Shown here one piece after another: positions 32,920 through 42,752 of a DNA stretch of 63,325 nt. The position numbers were made by a program, and so were the translations under genes. The notes below the pieces were generated by a model. That model was not told the DNA's origin, did not search any database, and saw only the letters and a program-made list of their open reading frames with translations. The DNA lies in the NCBI GenBank assembly GCA_014800525.1, contig JAAVFV010000005.1, positions 14,357 to 77,681 on the forward strand, read 5' to 3'. This DNA is from Bacteroidales bacterium (GTDB taxonomy: Bacteria > Bacteroidota > Bacteroidia > Bacteroidales > Muribaculaceae). Position 1 is the first letter of the stretch. Each line of letters begins with the position of its first letter.

Positions 32920-34899
32920 ATGAGACTAACCGATAACGAAGAAAATCCACAATTGCAGAAGCCTGAGCCTGAAAGTCTGCTGGCTACCCTGCAAAGTCCT
33001 GCCGATCTCCGGCAGCTGTCGCCCGAGCAGCTTGAGCAGGTATGCACAGAGCTGAGGGAATTTCTTATACGCAACCTTGCTGTTAATCCCGGCCATTTCG
33101 GATCAAGCATGGGTGCCGTGGAGATTATCGTGGCTCTTCATTATGTATTCAATACTCCCCGCGACCGTATCGTATTCGATGTCGGTCATCAGGCCTACGC
33201 CCATAAAGTTCTCACCGGACGCCGCGAGGCGTTTGCCAGACAGCGTACCAAAGGTGGAATCAGCGGATTCCCATCCCCTATGGAGAGTGAATATGATAGT
33301 TTTGTATGCGGTCACGCCGGAAATTCTATTTCAGCCGCTTTGGGTATGGCAATCGCCGATATGGCTACGCCCGGAGATGAGGACCGTCATACCGTAGCTC
33401 TTATCGGAGATGCTTCGATAGGGAATGGTCTGGCATTTGAAGGTCTCAATAACGCCGCTTCCAATCCCAATAATCTGCTCATTATTCTCAACGACAATGA
33501 TATGTCGATAGATAATAATGTCGGAGCACTTCATGGTTATCTGTCGGAACTCACCACTTCCGCCGGTTATAATAAAGTCCGCAATAAAGTTTATAATCAA
33601 TTCCGGAAGCATGGTATAATCTCCGACCATGGCAAAGGGCTTCTCCTCCGATTCAACAATTCCCTAAAAGCTCTGATATCCAAGCATCAGAATATGTTTG
33701 AGGGTCTTGATATCCGATATTTCGGTCCGTTTGATGGCAATGATGTCAAGAAGATAGTAAAGGTACTCAATGAGATTAAGGATATGAAGGGACCCCGCAT
33801 CCTTCATCTTGCCACACGCAAAGGGAAAGGATATCCGGCTGCCGAGGCAAACCCCAGCCAATGGCATGCCCCGGGAAAATTTGATCCCGCAACCGGTATT
33901 CGACAGTCTAAGAAAGGAAATATGCTTTGGCAGGATGTGTTCGGTCGTTCACTTGTAGAACTCGCTTCAAACAATCCTTCCATTCAGGGTATCACCGCTG
34001 CCATGACTTCCGGCACCTCCATATGCATGATGCAGGAACGATTCCCTGAGCGAACATTCGATGTGGGGATTTCGGAGGGGCATGCTGTTACCTTCGCAGG
34101 CGGTCTTGCCGCTGCCGGGAAACATCCTTTTGTGGCTATTTATTCATCATTCCTTCAGCGCGCTTATGATAATATCATCCATGATGTGGCCATTCAGGGT
34201 CTCCCCGTCACATTCTGCATCGACCGTGCCGGTGTGGTGGGAGAAGATGGTGTGACCCATCATGGTCTATATGATCTCTCATATCTACGCACTATCCCGA
34301 ATCTGCTGATAGGAGTGCCACGCACTGCCGCGAGACTTCGTCAGCTGATGTCAACAGCGGCAAAACATCAGGGACCCATGGCTATACGTTATCCGCGCGG
34401 GGCCTCGGATGTCGCCCAACTCCCCGACCGACAAGATACGATTGAGATTGGTAAGGGCGACCTAATTTTCCAAAGTAGTCCCGAATCCCCCCAAGCCCGA
34501 ATAGCTTTAGTCGGGGTCGGTCCGATTCTTGACAATGCTGTCAAGGCAGCGGAAGAATTGGCAACAAAGGGAATCGGCGTTGATGTCTATGATCTTATAT
34601 GGGTGAAACCACTCGATGAGGAAATTCTCCACCAGGCCGCTACCGAATATGATGGCATCATCACTATTGAAGATGGCACCCTCCAGGGAGGATTGGGCTC
34701 CGGAGTGGCCGAATGGATTGTGGATAATGGGTATGCCTCTCCTATCCGACGGTTGGGAATACCGGATCGCTGGATGGCGCATGCCTCTGTGGCCGAACTT
34801 CATAAGGAAGCAGGATTAGACAAAGATTCCATCGTAAGATCTATAGCTGAGTTTGCCGATACCATTAAGGCTCCATCCAATAAATTGTATCGCCCATGA
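32920..34899 (+). CDS. dxs: 1-deoxy-D-xylulose-5-phosphate synthase
   Basis: 659-residue thiamine-diphosphate enzyme joining pyruvate and glyceraldehyde-3-phosphate, the first step of the MEP isoprenoid pathway, which feeds undecaprenyl phosphate and menaquinone side chains. Motifs: DVGHQAYAHKVLTGR, the thiamine site GDASIGNGLAFEGLNN, and the transketolase-like pyrimidine domain with DRAGVVGEDGVTHHG. The stop overlaps the trkA start by four bases (ATGA). The N-terminus carries about 25 extra polar residues. Confidence 0.97.
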   Translation: MRLTDNEENPQLQKPEPESLLATLQSPADLRQLSPEQLEQVCTELREFLIRNLAVNPGHFGSSMGAVEIIVALHYVFNTPRDRIVFDVGHQAYAHKVLTGRREAFARQRTKGGISGFPSPMESEYDSFVCGHAGNSISAALGMAIADMATPGDEDRHTVALIGDASIGNGLAFEGLNNAASNPNNLLIILNDNDMSIDNNVGALHGYLSELTTSAGYNKVRNKVYNQFRKHGIISDHGKGLLLRFNNSLKALISKHQNMFEGLDIRYFGPFDGNDVKKIVKVLNEIKDMKGPRILHLATRKGKGYPAAEANPSQWHAPGKFDPATGIRQSKKGNMLWQDVFGRSLVELASNNPSIQGITAAMTSGTSICMMQERFPERTFDVGISEGHAVTFAGGLAAAGKHPFVAIYSSFLQRAYDNIIHDVAIQGLPVTFCIDRAGVVGEDGVTHHGLYDLSYLRTIPNLLIGVPRTAARLRQLMSTAAKHQGPMAIRYPRGASDVAQLPDRQDTIEIGKGDLIFQSSPESPQARIALVGVGPILDNAVKAAEELATKGIGVDVYDLIWVKPLDEEILHQAATEYDGIITIEDGTLQGGLGSGVAEWIVDNGYASPIRRLGIPDRWMAHASVAELHKEAGLDKDSIVRSIAEFADTIKAPSNKLYRP

Positions 34900-36230
34900 A
34901 GATTGTGATTGTAGGCGCAGGAGAAGTAGGTTCGCATCTGGCAAAACTGCTCTCCAATGAAGATCAGGATATTATTCTGGTTGATAATGATCAGGAACGT
35001 CTGGACATGATCGATTCCAATTATAATCTTATGACCTGGAATGGATCGCCCTCTTCGTTCGGGACGATGCGTGATGTCGGTATTGCGGATACCGACCTCT
35101 TCATCGCTGTGACTCCTTACGAGACGAGAAATATCACAAGCTGTGCCATAGCAAAGAAATTAGGAGCTAAAAAGACTGTGGCCCGAATAGACAACAGCGA
35201 ATTTCTCATCATGGAGAATGGACGTATCCTAAAAGAATTGGGAACCGACTTCCTGATCTATCCTGAAAATCTTGCTGCCGAGGAGATAGATGTTTCCCTC
35301 GAACATACATGGGCCCGTTATTGGGGAGAACTGCATGGGGGGGGCCTGCTCCTTATTGGTGTGAAATTACATGGTGACTCCGTGCTGATCGATCGTAAGC
35401 TGAAAGATCTCCCCGTGCAACAGCACGACTTCCACATCGCCGCAATCAAGCGCAATAACTCCACAATCATTCCGAATGGTAATGATGAAATCCGCTTCGA
35501 TGATATCGTCTATTTCATCACTACTCCTCCCTATATCAATGAAGTCAGGGAACTGTGTGGAAAGAAGAAGCGTGTGGTTAAGAAAGCTCTCATAATGGGA
35601 GGGACACGGATGGCCCGACGTTTCGCTACTCTTTATCACGACAAATATCATATCAAGATTATAGATAATGATCGGGATAACTGTGAGGTGATGGCCACCA
35701 ACCTCCCCGACTGCGAAATTGTCTTCGGAGACGGACGCGATATTGAGGTGCTCCGTGAAAACAATATTTATCAGTATGATGCTTTCCTTGCTCTTACAGA
35801 TTCTTCGGAAACCAATATTCTGACATGTCTCTCAGCCAAGGAGTTTGGCGTTCCCAAGACCATAGCCGATGTAGAGAATCTTCAGTTCCTTTCCCAGGCA
35901 GAGAATCTTAATATCGGGCGCACCATAAATAAGAAACTCCTGGCATCGAGCCATATCTTCAAGATTCTACTCGATGCCGACCAAAGCAATTCGAAATTCC
36001 TGGCTCTGGCCGATGCTGAAGTAGCAGAAATTGATGTGAAGCCCAATGCCAAGATCACCCGTGCCCCGGTGAAAGATCTCAGTCTTCCCCATGGAATGAC
36101 TCTGGCGGCTCTTGTGCGTAATGATGATATTCAGCTCATCAATGGTTTTACGCGTATTCAGGCCGGTGACTATGTGGTGGTATTCTGTCTCACGGGTACC
36201 ATCAGCAAGATTGAGAAATGGTTTAACTGA
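34896..36230 (+). CDS. trkA: Trk potassium uptake NAD-binding subunit TrkA
   Basis: 444-residue cytosolic gating subunit with two RCK_N/RCK_C repeats. The first NAD-binding motif is GAGEVGSHLAKLLS (about 7-20) and the second, weaker one GGTRMARRFATLYH (about 235-248). It binds the cytoplasmic side of TrkH and controls K+ flow. Six bases separate it from trkH and four overlap with dxs. Confidence 0.96.
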   Translation: MKIVIVGAGEVGSHLAKLLSNEDQDIILVDNDQERLDMIDSNYNLMTWNGSPSSFGTMRDVGIADTDLFIAVTPYETRNITSCAIAKKLGAKKTVARIDNSEFLIMENGRILKELGTDFLIYPENLAAEEIDVSLEHTWARYWGELHGGGLLLIGVKLHGDSVLIDRKLKDLPVQQHDFHIAAIKRNNSTIIPNGNDEIRFDDIVYFITTPPYINEVRELCGKKKRVVKKALIMGGTRMARRFATLYHDKYHIKIIDNDRDNCEVMATNLPDCEIVFGDGRDIEVLRENNIYQYDAFLALTDSSETNILTCLSAKEFGVPKTIADVENLQFLSQAENLNIGRTINKKLLASSHIFKILLDADQSNSKFLALADAEVAEIDVKPNAKITRAPVKDLSLPHGMTLAALVRNDDIQLINGFTRIQAGDYVVVFCLTGTISKIEKWFN

Positions 36231-36236
36231 TTTATC

Positions 36237-37706
36237 GTGTATCGACATCACGCCTTTATAAATTTCCGGATGCTCCTCCGCATAAGCGGTCTGCTGCTTC
36301 TGATTGAGGCAGCTTTCATGCTTGTGCCTCTTTTCACTGCTATCGTTTATCAGGAGAAGTGCTTCCTCCCTATTCTGCTCTCTATCGGTATCACCGCAGG
36401 CGCAGGCGCCTTAATGATGCCCCTGCGTTCCAGTCATAGGGAAATGAAGAAAAGAGATGCAATTTTCCTTACCGGAATGATATGGATCATCCTTTCGCTC
36501 TTCGGGATGCTGCCGTTTCTTCTCAGCGGGACGCATCTTAGTGTGACTGACGCATTTTTCGAAACCTGCAGTGGTTTCACCACCACTGGTGCCTCAGTGA
36601 TTGACACCCTGAAGGATGTGCCTAAAGCCATAATGATGTGGAGATGCGTGATTCAATGGATCGGAGGTCTCGGAATCATTCTCTTCACCCTGGCTGTGAT
36701 TCCCATGCTGAATTATTCCGGAGGAATGAGATTGTTCAACGCAGAAGTAACGGGGATTACCCACGATAAACTCCGTCCTCGCGTTAGTTTCACAGCAAAA
36801 GGACTTTGGTCGGTATATATCATCCTTACTGGTGTGCTGATGATCCTTCTGGCCTTTTCGGATATGTCGGCTTATGATGCCATCTGCTATGGCTTGTCGA
36901 CCATGTCCACCGGTGGATTCGCCACATCCGATATGAGTATTCACACATGGGATTCCCTCTATATCAAAATTGTATTCGCCATTTTTATGTTTATCGGCGG
37001 TGTAAACTTCTCATTGATATATACAGGGGCTTGGAACCGTAAGAACTTATTCTGGAAAAACGAATCATTCCGTTGGTATGTCTATATACTTATTATCTGC
37101 TATGGGTTGCTCTGTCTGAATATCCTGACCGAGGGTCTATACACTAATCCGGCAAGCATCATGATCGATCCACTGTTTCAGGCCATATCCATTCTTTCAT
37201 CTACAGGGATAGTACAGCCTGATTTCGCCAACTGGGGAGGTCTCTCCACGTTAGTACTGATCGTAATGATGTTCATGGGGGCGTGTGCGGGAAGCACATC
37301 TGGCGGCGCAAAAATCGACCGCTTTATAGTACTCTTCAAATTTCTCAAAAATGAGTTCTATAAAATGATGCATCCCAATGCCATCACCACAGTCCGCATC
37401 AATGGGAAAGGAACATCTCCCGAGATTGTATCAAAAACATTAGCATTCCTGCTCTTATATATCATTATCATCATCGTGGGAGGAATGATTCTATGTCTAT
37501 TGGGTCTTCCCTTAAAAGACGGTTTCTTTTGTGCGCTCTCTGCGATTTCCAATACCGGATTAGGAACGGATACCACCGGCATATCGGGAAATTTCGGTCT
37601 CATTCCCGACCCGGCAAAGTGGTTGCTCTCATTTATAATGCTTATCGGGCGTCTGGAACTCTTCACAATACTATTAATATTCACCCCCGCTTTCTGGAAA
37701 AACTAA
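36237..37706 (+). CDS. trkH: Trk potassium uptake channel subunit TrkH
   Basis: 489-residue membrane protein with four repeated membrane-loop-membrane units. Selectivity loops are visible as FFETCSGFTTTGASV, YGLSTMSTGGFATSD and ILSSTGIVQPD. The gene begins with a GTG at 36237, placed six bases after trkA; an ATG 11 codons later would cut into the first helix. A hairpin at 37727 closes the operon. Confidence 0.95.
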   Translation: MYRHHAFINFRMLLRISGLLLLIEAAFMLVPLFTAIVYQEKCFLPILLSIGITAGAGALMMPLRSSHREMKKRDAIFLTGMIWIILSLFGMLPFLLSGTHLSVTDAFFETCSGFTTTGASVIDTLKDVPKAIMMWRCVIQWIGGLGIILFTLAVIPMLNYSGGMRLFNAEVTGITHDKLRPRVSFTAKGLWSVYIILTGVLMILLAFSDMSAYDAICYGLSTMSTGGFATSDMSIHTWDSLYIKIVFAIFMFIGGVNFSLIYTGAWNRKNLFWKNESFRWYVYILIICYGLLCLNILTEGLYTNPASIMIDPLFQAISILSSTGIVQPDFANWGGLSTLVLIVMMFMGACAGSTSGGAKIDRFIVLFKFLKNEFYKMMHPNAITTVRINGKGTSPEIVSKTLAFLLLYIIIIIVGGMILCLLGLPLKDGFFCALSAISNTGLGTDTTGISGNFGLIPDPAKWLLSFIMLIGRLELFTILLIFTPAFWKN

Positions 37707-37726
37707 ACGATAATATATCGGGCCAG

Positions 37727-37762
37727 TGCTCCATTCAGTCTCTACAAGGATTGGATGGAGCA
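37727..37762 (+). terminator. Terminator after trkH
   Basis: TGCTCCAT at 37727-37734 pairs with ATGGAGCA at 37755-37762, followed by TTAATTATTTT. Ends the dxs-trkA-trkH operon. Confidence 0.6.
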
Positions 37763-37984
37763 TTAATTATTTTCGCTCCATCATGACATATCATATTTCG
37801 CTCCACTATTACATATTCTAATTGGGGGACAGAAAAGATTTTGTGCTGAATTTTTAAAAACAGGATATGAACCCGGAGGGTTTCCAATATGTTAAAATAT
37901 AAACAATATTTTTAAACGATGTAAGAGCTATCCTTCAAGGGACTCTTCCACATTTAAACTTCATTATTAAAAGAAACTCTCTAA

Positions 37985-39274
37985 ATGAACGATACATTGC
38001 AACAACAAGCCCTTCTCTATCATGAGAACGGTCGTCCGGGAAAAATTGAAGTTCTTCCCACTAAAGAGTATGCCACTCAGAAAGACCTTTCCCTGGCATA
38101 TTCTCCGGGTGTGGCTTATCCTTGTCTTGAAATAAAGGACGATCCAGAAAAGGCATATAAATATACCGATAAAGGAAATCTTGTGGCCGTGATATCCAAT
38201 GGTTCGGCAGTGCTCGGACTCGGTAACATCGGAGCGCTTGCAGGAAAGCCGGTAATGGAGGGTAAGGCCCTCCTCTTCAAAATCTTCGCCGGGATAGATT
38301 CGTTCGATATTGAGATAGATGAGCAGGATCCGGATAAACTGGTGGACATAATAAAAGCCCTTACTCCTACTTTCGGCGGCATTAATCTTGAAGATATCAA
38401 AGCCCCTGAATGTTTTAAGGTGGAGGATCGTCTGAAAGCTGAATGTAATATTCCCATCATGCATGATGATCAGCATGGCACAGCAATTATCTCGGGTGCC
38501 GCTCTGCTGAATGCCCTCGAAATCCAGGATAAGAAGATCGGAGATATCAAATTGGTGGTAAACGGTGCGGGAGCCGCCGCAATCAAATGCACAGCACTTT
38601 ATGTCGAGCTCGGTGTGAAACCGGAGAATATCGTGATGTGTGATTCCAAGGGTGTGATACGCAAAGACCGCACTGACATCAACGCAATGAAGCGTCAGTT
38701 TGCCACCGACCGTGACATTCACACCCTTGCTGAGGCTGTAAAGGATGCAGATGTATTCCTCGGCCTTAGTGTGGCCGGAGTCCTTACACCGGAAATGGTT
38801 CTTTCTATGGCTCCGAAGCCTATCATTTTCGCCCTTGCCAATCCTGATCCGGAAATCGATTATAATCTTGCAAAGGAAACACGAGATGACCTGATCATCT
38901 GTACGGGTCGTAGCGATTATCCCAATCAGGTGAACAATGTATTGGGCTTCCCTTACATATTCCGTGGAGCTTTGGATTGCAGAGCAAGCGAGATTAATGA
39001 GCCGATGAAGATTGCAGCTGTGCATGCATTGGCAGATCTTGCTAAAGAACCCGTGCCGCAGAGCGTAAAGGATGCCTATAAAGGCACTGAGGAAACATGG
39101 ACATTCGGGCGGAATTATGTGCTCCCGAAGGCCTTGGACCCTCGCCTGCTCTATAAGATTTCTCCTGCTGTAGCGAAAGCGGCAATGAAATCCGGGGTGG
39201 CAGCAAAGCCAATCGAGGATTGGGTGGAATATGGTGAATTCCTGCGCGATCTTATCGCTCCCTTCACAAAATAA
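37985..39274 (+). CDS. Malic enzyme (NAD(P)-dependent), single-domain form
   Basis: 429 residues. Converts malate to pyruvate with CO2 and NAD(P)H. Malic N-domain with [14 protein letters not shown] and the catalytic lysine region [20 protein letters not shown], then the NAD-binding part with [11 protein letters not shown] and [11 protein letters not shown]. The many Bacteroidetes and proteobacterial MaeB enzymes continue with a phosphotransacetylase-like domain to about 750 residues. Here the gene ends at a normal stop right after the malic part, with a terminator at 39304, so it is a compact form and not a visible truncation. Cofactor choice is not clear. Confidence 0.93.
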   Translation: MNDTLQQQALLYHENGRPGKIEVLPTKEYATQKDLSLAYSPGVAYPCLEIKDDPEKAYKYTDKGNLVAVISNGSAVLGLGNIGALAGKPVMEGKALLFKIFAGIDSFDIEIDEQDPDKLVDIIKALTPTFGGINLEDIKAPECFKVEDRLKAECNIPIMHDDQHGTAIISGAALLNALEIQDKKIGDIKLVVNGAGAAAIKCTALYVELGVKPENIVMCDSKGVIRKDRTDINAMKRQFATDRDIHTLAEAVKDADVFLGLSVAGVLTPEMVLSMAPKPIIFALANPDPEIDYNLAKETRDDLIICTGRSDYPNQVNNVLGFPYIFRGALDCRASEINEPMKIAAVHALADLAKEPVPQSVKDAYKGTEETWTFGRNYVLPKALDPRLLYKISPAVAKAAMKSGVAAKPIEDWVEYGEFLRDLIAPFTK

Positions 39275-39303
39275 ACACGTAATTACAGTAATACAAATAT
39301 AAA

Positions 39304-39340
39304 AAAAATAGAGAGCCGCAGATTGCGACTCTCTATTTTT
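39304..39340. terminator. Bidirectional terminator
   Basis: AAAAATAGAGAG pairs with CTCTCTATTTTT around a GC-containing inner stem (CGCA/TGCG). A-run on one side and T-run on the other serve the convergent malic enzyme and barrel genes. Confidence 0.85.
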
Positions 39341-39380
39341 ATATCGTTGTAGCTTCCATAAAGGAACAATACAGGGTCTA

Positions 39381-39857
39381 TTAGAAAAGATAGCCGATTC
39401 CAAGGCCGAAGAATGCACCGCTTGTGTCGTTCATTACGGAATATTTTCCCATAAGGGTCAACTTCAATGTGGAAGTCATGTAAATATCAAAACCGGCTCC
39501 GAAGTTTGCACCGGCACGACTGGCTGATCCACCGCCCTGATAACTCCAGTTGTTGAATGTGAAACCCACCAGAGGATAGAGGCTGAAGGCCTTGGCTAAA
39601 CGGAACGGAAAACGAACGTCAACATCAAGAAGGAATGCCGACTTTCCTTCGTTGCGGAAGCTATATCCAAGATCCGGAGCAAGGGTTACGTGATCCGCTA
39701 TTCCATACTGGAAATTGGCGTTGACAAAACCACCATTGTTGTAAGTGGAAAAGCCACCCATCACACCTAATGACATCTCTCCCTTCTGAGCATTAGCGGT
39801 AAAAGCGGAGAAGAGAACTCCCATAGTCATCAATACACCTGCAAGCAATTTTTTCAT
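39381..39857 (-). CDS. Small outer-membrane beta-barrel protein
   Basis: 158 residues with signal peptide (about 1-23, ending TANAQ) and eight or so amphipathic strands, for example SLGVMGGFSTYNNGGFVNAN and LAPDLGYSFRNEG, ending in an aromatic C-terminus (GLGIGYLF). Fits the outer-membrane barrel/porin-like family common in Bacteroidales. No specific function can be assigned. It stands as a single minus-strand gene between plus-strand units. Confidence 0.85.
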   Translation of the reverse strand: MKKLLAGVLMTMGVLFSAFTANAQKGEMSLGVMGGFSTYNNGGFVNANFQYGIADHVTLAPDLGYSFRNEGKSAFLLDVDVRFPFRLAKAFSLYPLVGFTFNNWSYQGGGSASRAGANFGAGFDIYMTSTLKLTLMGKYSVMNDTSGAFFGLGIGYLF

Positions 39858-40029
39858 AATCAGCTTTTGGATTAGTTAATACGAGTTAGTTTATAGTTAT
39901 ACTTTATTAAACGTTCCAGTCATCGAATTAGTATTTACTTCTTCAATATTCACAGATTATTCCGACCCGCTGATCTTATAAATTTTAATGTGTGAGATGC
40001 ACATGGTTTTAACTCTCGAAATGTTTCAT

Positions 40030-40037
40030 TATATTTG
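40030..40037 (+). promoter_or_regulatory. Candidate promoter for nadE
   Basis: TATATTTG matches TAnnTTTG, 58 bases before the ATG at 40096. The -33 region is T-rich but lacks a clear TTG. Confidence 0.45.
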
Positions 40038-40095
40038 CATAGCAATATCAATGCATTCATCATAATCGAGTCTCTAACCAGTAACAATATCCGAG

Positions 40096-42093
40096 ATGCA
40101 GATGGAAAACTATGGATTCGTTCGCGTGGCAGCAGCAAAGCCACTCGTCCGCCCCGGAGATGTGACATATAATGTAAGTCAGATTAAGCAGCAGATCGAG
40201 GAAGCTGAGAGTAAGAATGTGGCTATAATGGTATTCCCGGAACTTTCCATTCCCGGATATACATGCGCAGATCTATATTTCCAATCATCTGTCATTGAAG
40301 CCACAGAAGCTGCTATTGCTGACCTGCTTGACTTCTCCTCAGATAAGTCTGTGGCTTTTGCCGTGGGCGCTCCGTTCGAACATCAGTCAAAACTTTACAA
40401 CTGCGCTTTCTTTATCAAGGGAGGTAGTCTTCTTGGAATTGTGCCTAAAACATATATTCCCAATTATGGCGAATTTTATGAGCGCCGCTGGTTCGCACCG
40501 GGGAAAGTGAGTGATACCATCGTTCCATTCCGCAATCATAAACGAAAGAATGTGGATTTCGTGAGATTCAGTCCTAATCTCATCTTCGATCTCAATTACG
40601 CAAAGGTCGGAATGGAAATCTGCGAAGACCTCTGGGTGCCGATTCCACCGAGCTCTGACATGATAAAAAATGGGGCAAACATCATCCTGAATCTTTCTGC
40701 ATCCGATGAATTGGCCGGCAAACACAATTATCTCAAGAGCCTGATCACCCAGCAATCTGCCCGGGGACGTTGCGGGTATGTCTATGCATCATGCGGGAGC
40801 GCGGAATCATCCACAGATCTGGCATTCTCGGGAAATTGCATCATTGCGGAGAGCGGATCCATTCTATCCTCTGCTCCACGATTCTCAATGAAAGCGGAAA
40901 TGGCTATCGCGGATATAGATATGGAACTTCTGCGCAATGACCGGCTGAAACATAATACCTTTAATGCCGGACTTGATCCGTCGGCAAGTATGTGGCTCAC
41001 AGTCACTCCGAAAGATGCCTATCTTTCCACGCCCGTGGTCAGCGATCCTCTTGAATACCGCCATATTGACCCCACACCATTTGTGGAACATGATGAGGAA
41101 AGACTCCGTCAAAGTTGTGCGGAGATATCATCTATTCAGGCATGGGGACTCGCCCAACGTCTGAAGGCCATCAATTGCAAAAATGCTGTGATCGGGATTT
41201 CCGGAGGTCTTGATTCCACGCTCGCCCTCCTTGTCACGGTCAAGGCTTTCGACATGCTCGGTTACGATCGCAAGGGGATACTCGGTGTTACGATGCCCGG
41301 CTTCGGAACCACCGGCCGCACCCACGGCAATGCCTGGCGTCTTATGGAGGAACTCGGAATCTCAGCCCGTGAGATTCCTATTAATGAGGCCGTGGAGGTA
41401 CACTTCCGCGATATAAATCATAATCCGGACGTTCATGACGCAACCTATGAGAATTCCCAGGCGCGCGAACGCACCCAGATTCTGATGGATCTCGCCAATC
41501 AAACCGGAGGTATCGTAATTGGAACAGGCGATCTTTCCGAACTCGCGCTCGGCTGGTGTACCTACAATGGCGACCAGATGTCGATGTATGGAGTCAATGC
41601 ATCAGTTCCCAAAACTCTTGTCAGGGATCTTGTGAAAGGATACATGATTGATGAGCCAAATGAGAAAATCCGCGCGACATTAGCCGATATTATCGACACG
41701 CCCATCAGTCCGGAGCTTCTACCTGCCGCTAAGGATGGGTCAATTGCTCAGAAGACGGAGGATACAGTCGGGCCATATGAGCTCCATGATTTCTTCCTCT
41801 TTGCAATGCTGCGTCATGGCTATGGCCCGGCAAAGATTCTCAAAATGGCCGAAAAAGCCTTCAAAGGAACCTATGACCGTGCTACTATCCTGAAATGGCT
41901 CCGCACATTCTATCGCCGTTTCTTCTCCCAGCAGTTCAAACGATCATGTATGCCTGATGGGGTAAAGGTGGGTAGTGTATGCCTCTCTCCCCGTGGCGAC
42001 TGGCGTATGCCCTCAGATGCCTCAGCAGCTGTATGGATGGAAGAAATAGACCACCTGGAGAGGGAAACCTTCCCGGAGGCGGACAACTTATAA
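40096..42093 (+). CDS. nadE: Glutamine-dependent NAD+ synthetase
   Basis: 665 residues. The last step of NAD synthesis: amidation of nicotinate adenine dinucleotide. The N-terminal nitrilase-type glutaminase supplies ammonia, with E49 in FPELSIPGY, the lysine in VPKTYIPNYGEFYERR and nucleophile C176 in EICEDLW. The C-terminal synthetase has the P-loop SGGLDS at 369-374 and GTGDLSELALGWCTYNGD. An in-frame ATG two codons later is an equal start candidate. The next gene follows almost at once. Confidence 0.96.
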   Translation: MQMENYGFVRVAAAKPLVRPGDVTYNVSQIKQQIEEAESKNVAIMVFPELSIPGYTCADLYFQSSVIEATEAAIADLLDFSSDKSVAFAVGAPFEHQSKLYNCAFFIKGGSLLGIVPKTYIPNYGEFYERRWFAPGKVSDTIVPFRNHKRKNVDFVRFSPNLIFDLNYAKVGMEICEDLWVPIPPSSDMIKNGANIILNLSASDELAGKHNYLKSLITQQSARGRCGYVYASCGSAESSTDLAFSGNCIIAESGSILSSAPRFSMKAEMAIADIDMELLRNDRLKHNTFNAGLDPSASMWLTVTPKDAYLSTPVVSDPLEYRHIDPTPFVEHDEERLRQSCAEISSIQAWGLAQRLKAINCKNAVIGISGGLDSTLALLVTVKAFDMLGYDRKGILGVTMPGFGTTGRTHGNAWRLMEELGISAREIPINEAVEVHFRDINHNPDVHDATYENSQARERTQILMDLANQTGGIVIGTGDLSELALGWCTYNGDQMSMYGVNASVPKTLVRDLVKGYMIDEPNEKIRATLADIIDTPISPELLPAAKDGSIAQKTEDTVGPYELHDFFLFAMLRHGYGPAKILKMAEKAFKGTYDRATILKWLRTFYRRFFSQQFKRSCMPDGVKVGSVCLSPRGDWRMPSDASAAVWMEEIDHLERETFPEADNL

Positions 42094-42112
42094 TTTGAAA
42101 GAATCAGAGTTA

Positions 42113-42682
42113 ATGAAGGAAAGTCTTGATAAAGCTCTCGAAATCTTGAGAAATGGAGGTATTATCCTTTACCCGACAGATACTATCTGGGGAATCGGTT
42201 GCGATGCCACAAATGCCGATGCCGTACGCCGGATTTACAATCTCAAGAAACGCGCTGATGCAAAATCAATGCTGATGCTCGTCGGCTCCGACGGCCAGCT
42301 ACAACGATATGTGGAGAATGTGCCGGACATTGCGTGGGACCTCATTGATGTAGCAGTCCATCCGATGACCATCATCTACGACCATCCCCGTGGTGTGGCT
42401 CCGGAACTTCTGGCTCCGGATGGATCGGCCGGTTTCCGGATCACGTCCGAACCTTTCTCTCGCACTCTGTGCCAGCGATTGGGGAGGCCGGTGGTATCCA
42501 CCTCCGCAAATATCAGCGGCCAACCGGCTCCAAAGAGCTTTCATGATATTACTCCCGAGATACTGGAGGGAGTGGATTATGTGGTGGATTACGGTCGCGG
42601 ACGGCCGGGAGATAAAGCACCGGGCCGACCCAGCAACATCATTAAGGTGACAGACAGTGCAGTTGTGACAGTGATCCGCTGA
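42113..42682 (+). CDS. L-threonylcarbamoyladenylate synthase (Sua5/YciO/YrdC)
   Basis: 189 residues from the ATG at 42113; a TTG six codons upstream is in frame. Makes threonylcarbamoyl-AMP for the t6A modification of tRNAs that read ANN codons. Signature segments: GGIILYPTDTIWGIGCDATN, YNLKKRADAKSMLMLV and STSANISGQPAP. It lacks the C-terminal Sua5 domain, so it is the short TsaC/YciO type. Twenty bases after nadE. Confidence 0.92.
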   Translation: MKESLDKALEILRNGGIILYPTDTIWGIGCDATNADAVRRIYNLKKRADAKSMLMLVGSDGQLQRYVENVPDIAWDLIDVAVHPMTIIYDHPRGVAPELLAPDGSAGFRITSEPFSRTLCQRLGRPVVSTSANISGQPAPKSFHDITPEILEGVDYVVDYGRGRPGDKAPGRPSNIIKVTDSAVVTVIR

Positions 42683-42752
42683 TAGAGTCTCGAGTCAAAT
42701 TTTCTTCTCCCCTCGCCCGGCCCTTGCAGCCGGAATAAGCATTTCATGAAGA

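Noticed and set aside
37985-39274. Malic enzyme as a frameshifted remnant of a longer MaeB
   Set aside because: A terminator follows within 30 bases, and no phosphotransacetylase-like sequence is present downstream in any frame.
37967-39418. 483-codon open frame antisense to the malic enzyme gene
   Set aside because: It mirrors a clearly recognised gene, has no family features (Cys/His-rich shadow translation) and crosses the terminator and the start of the next gene.
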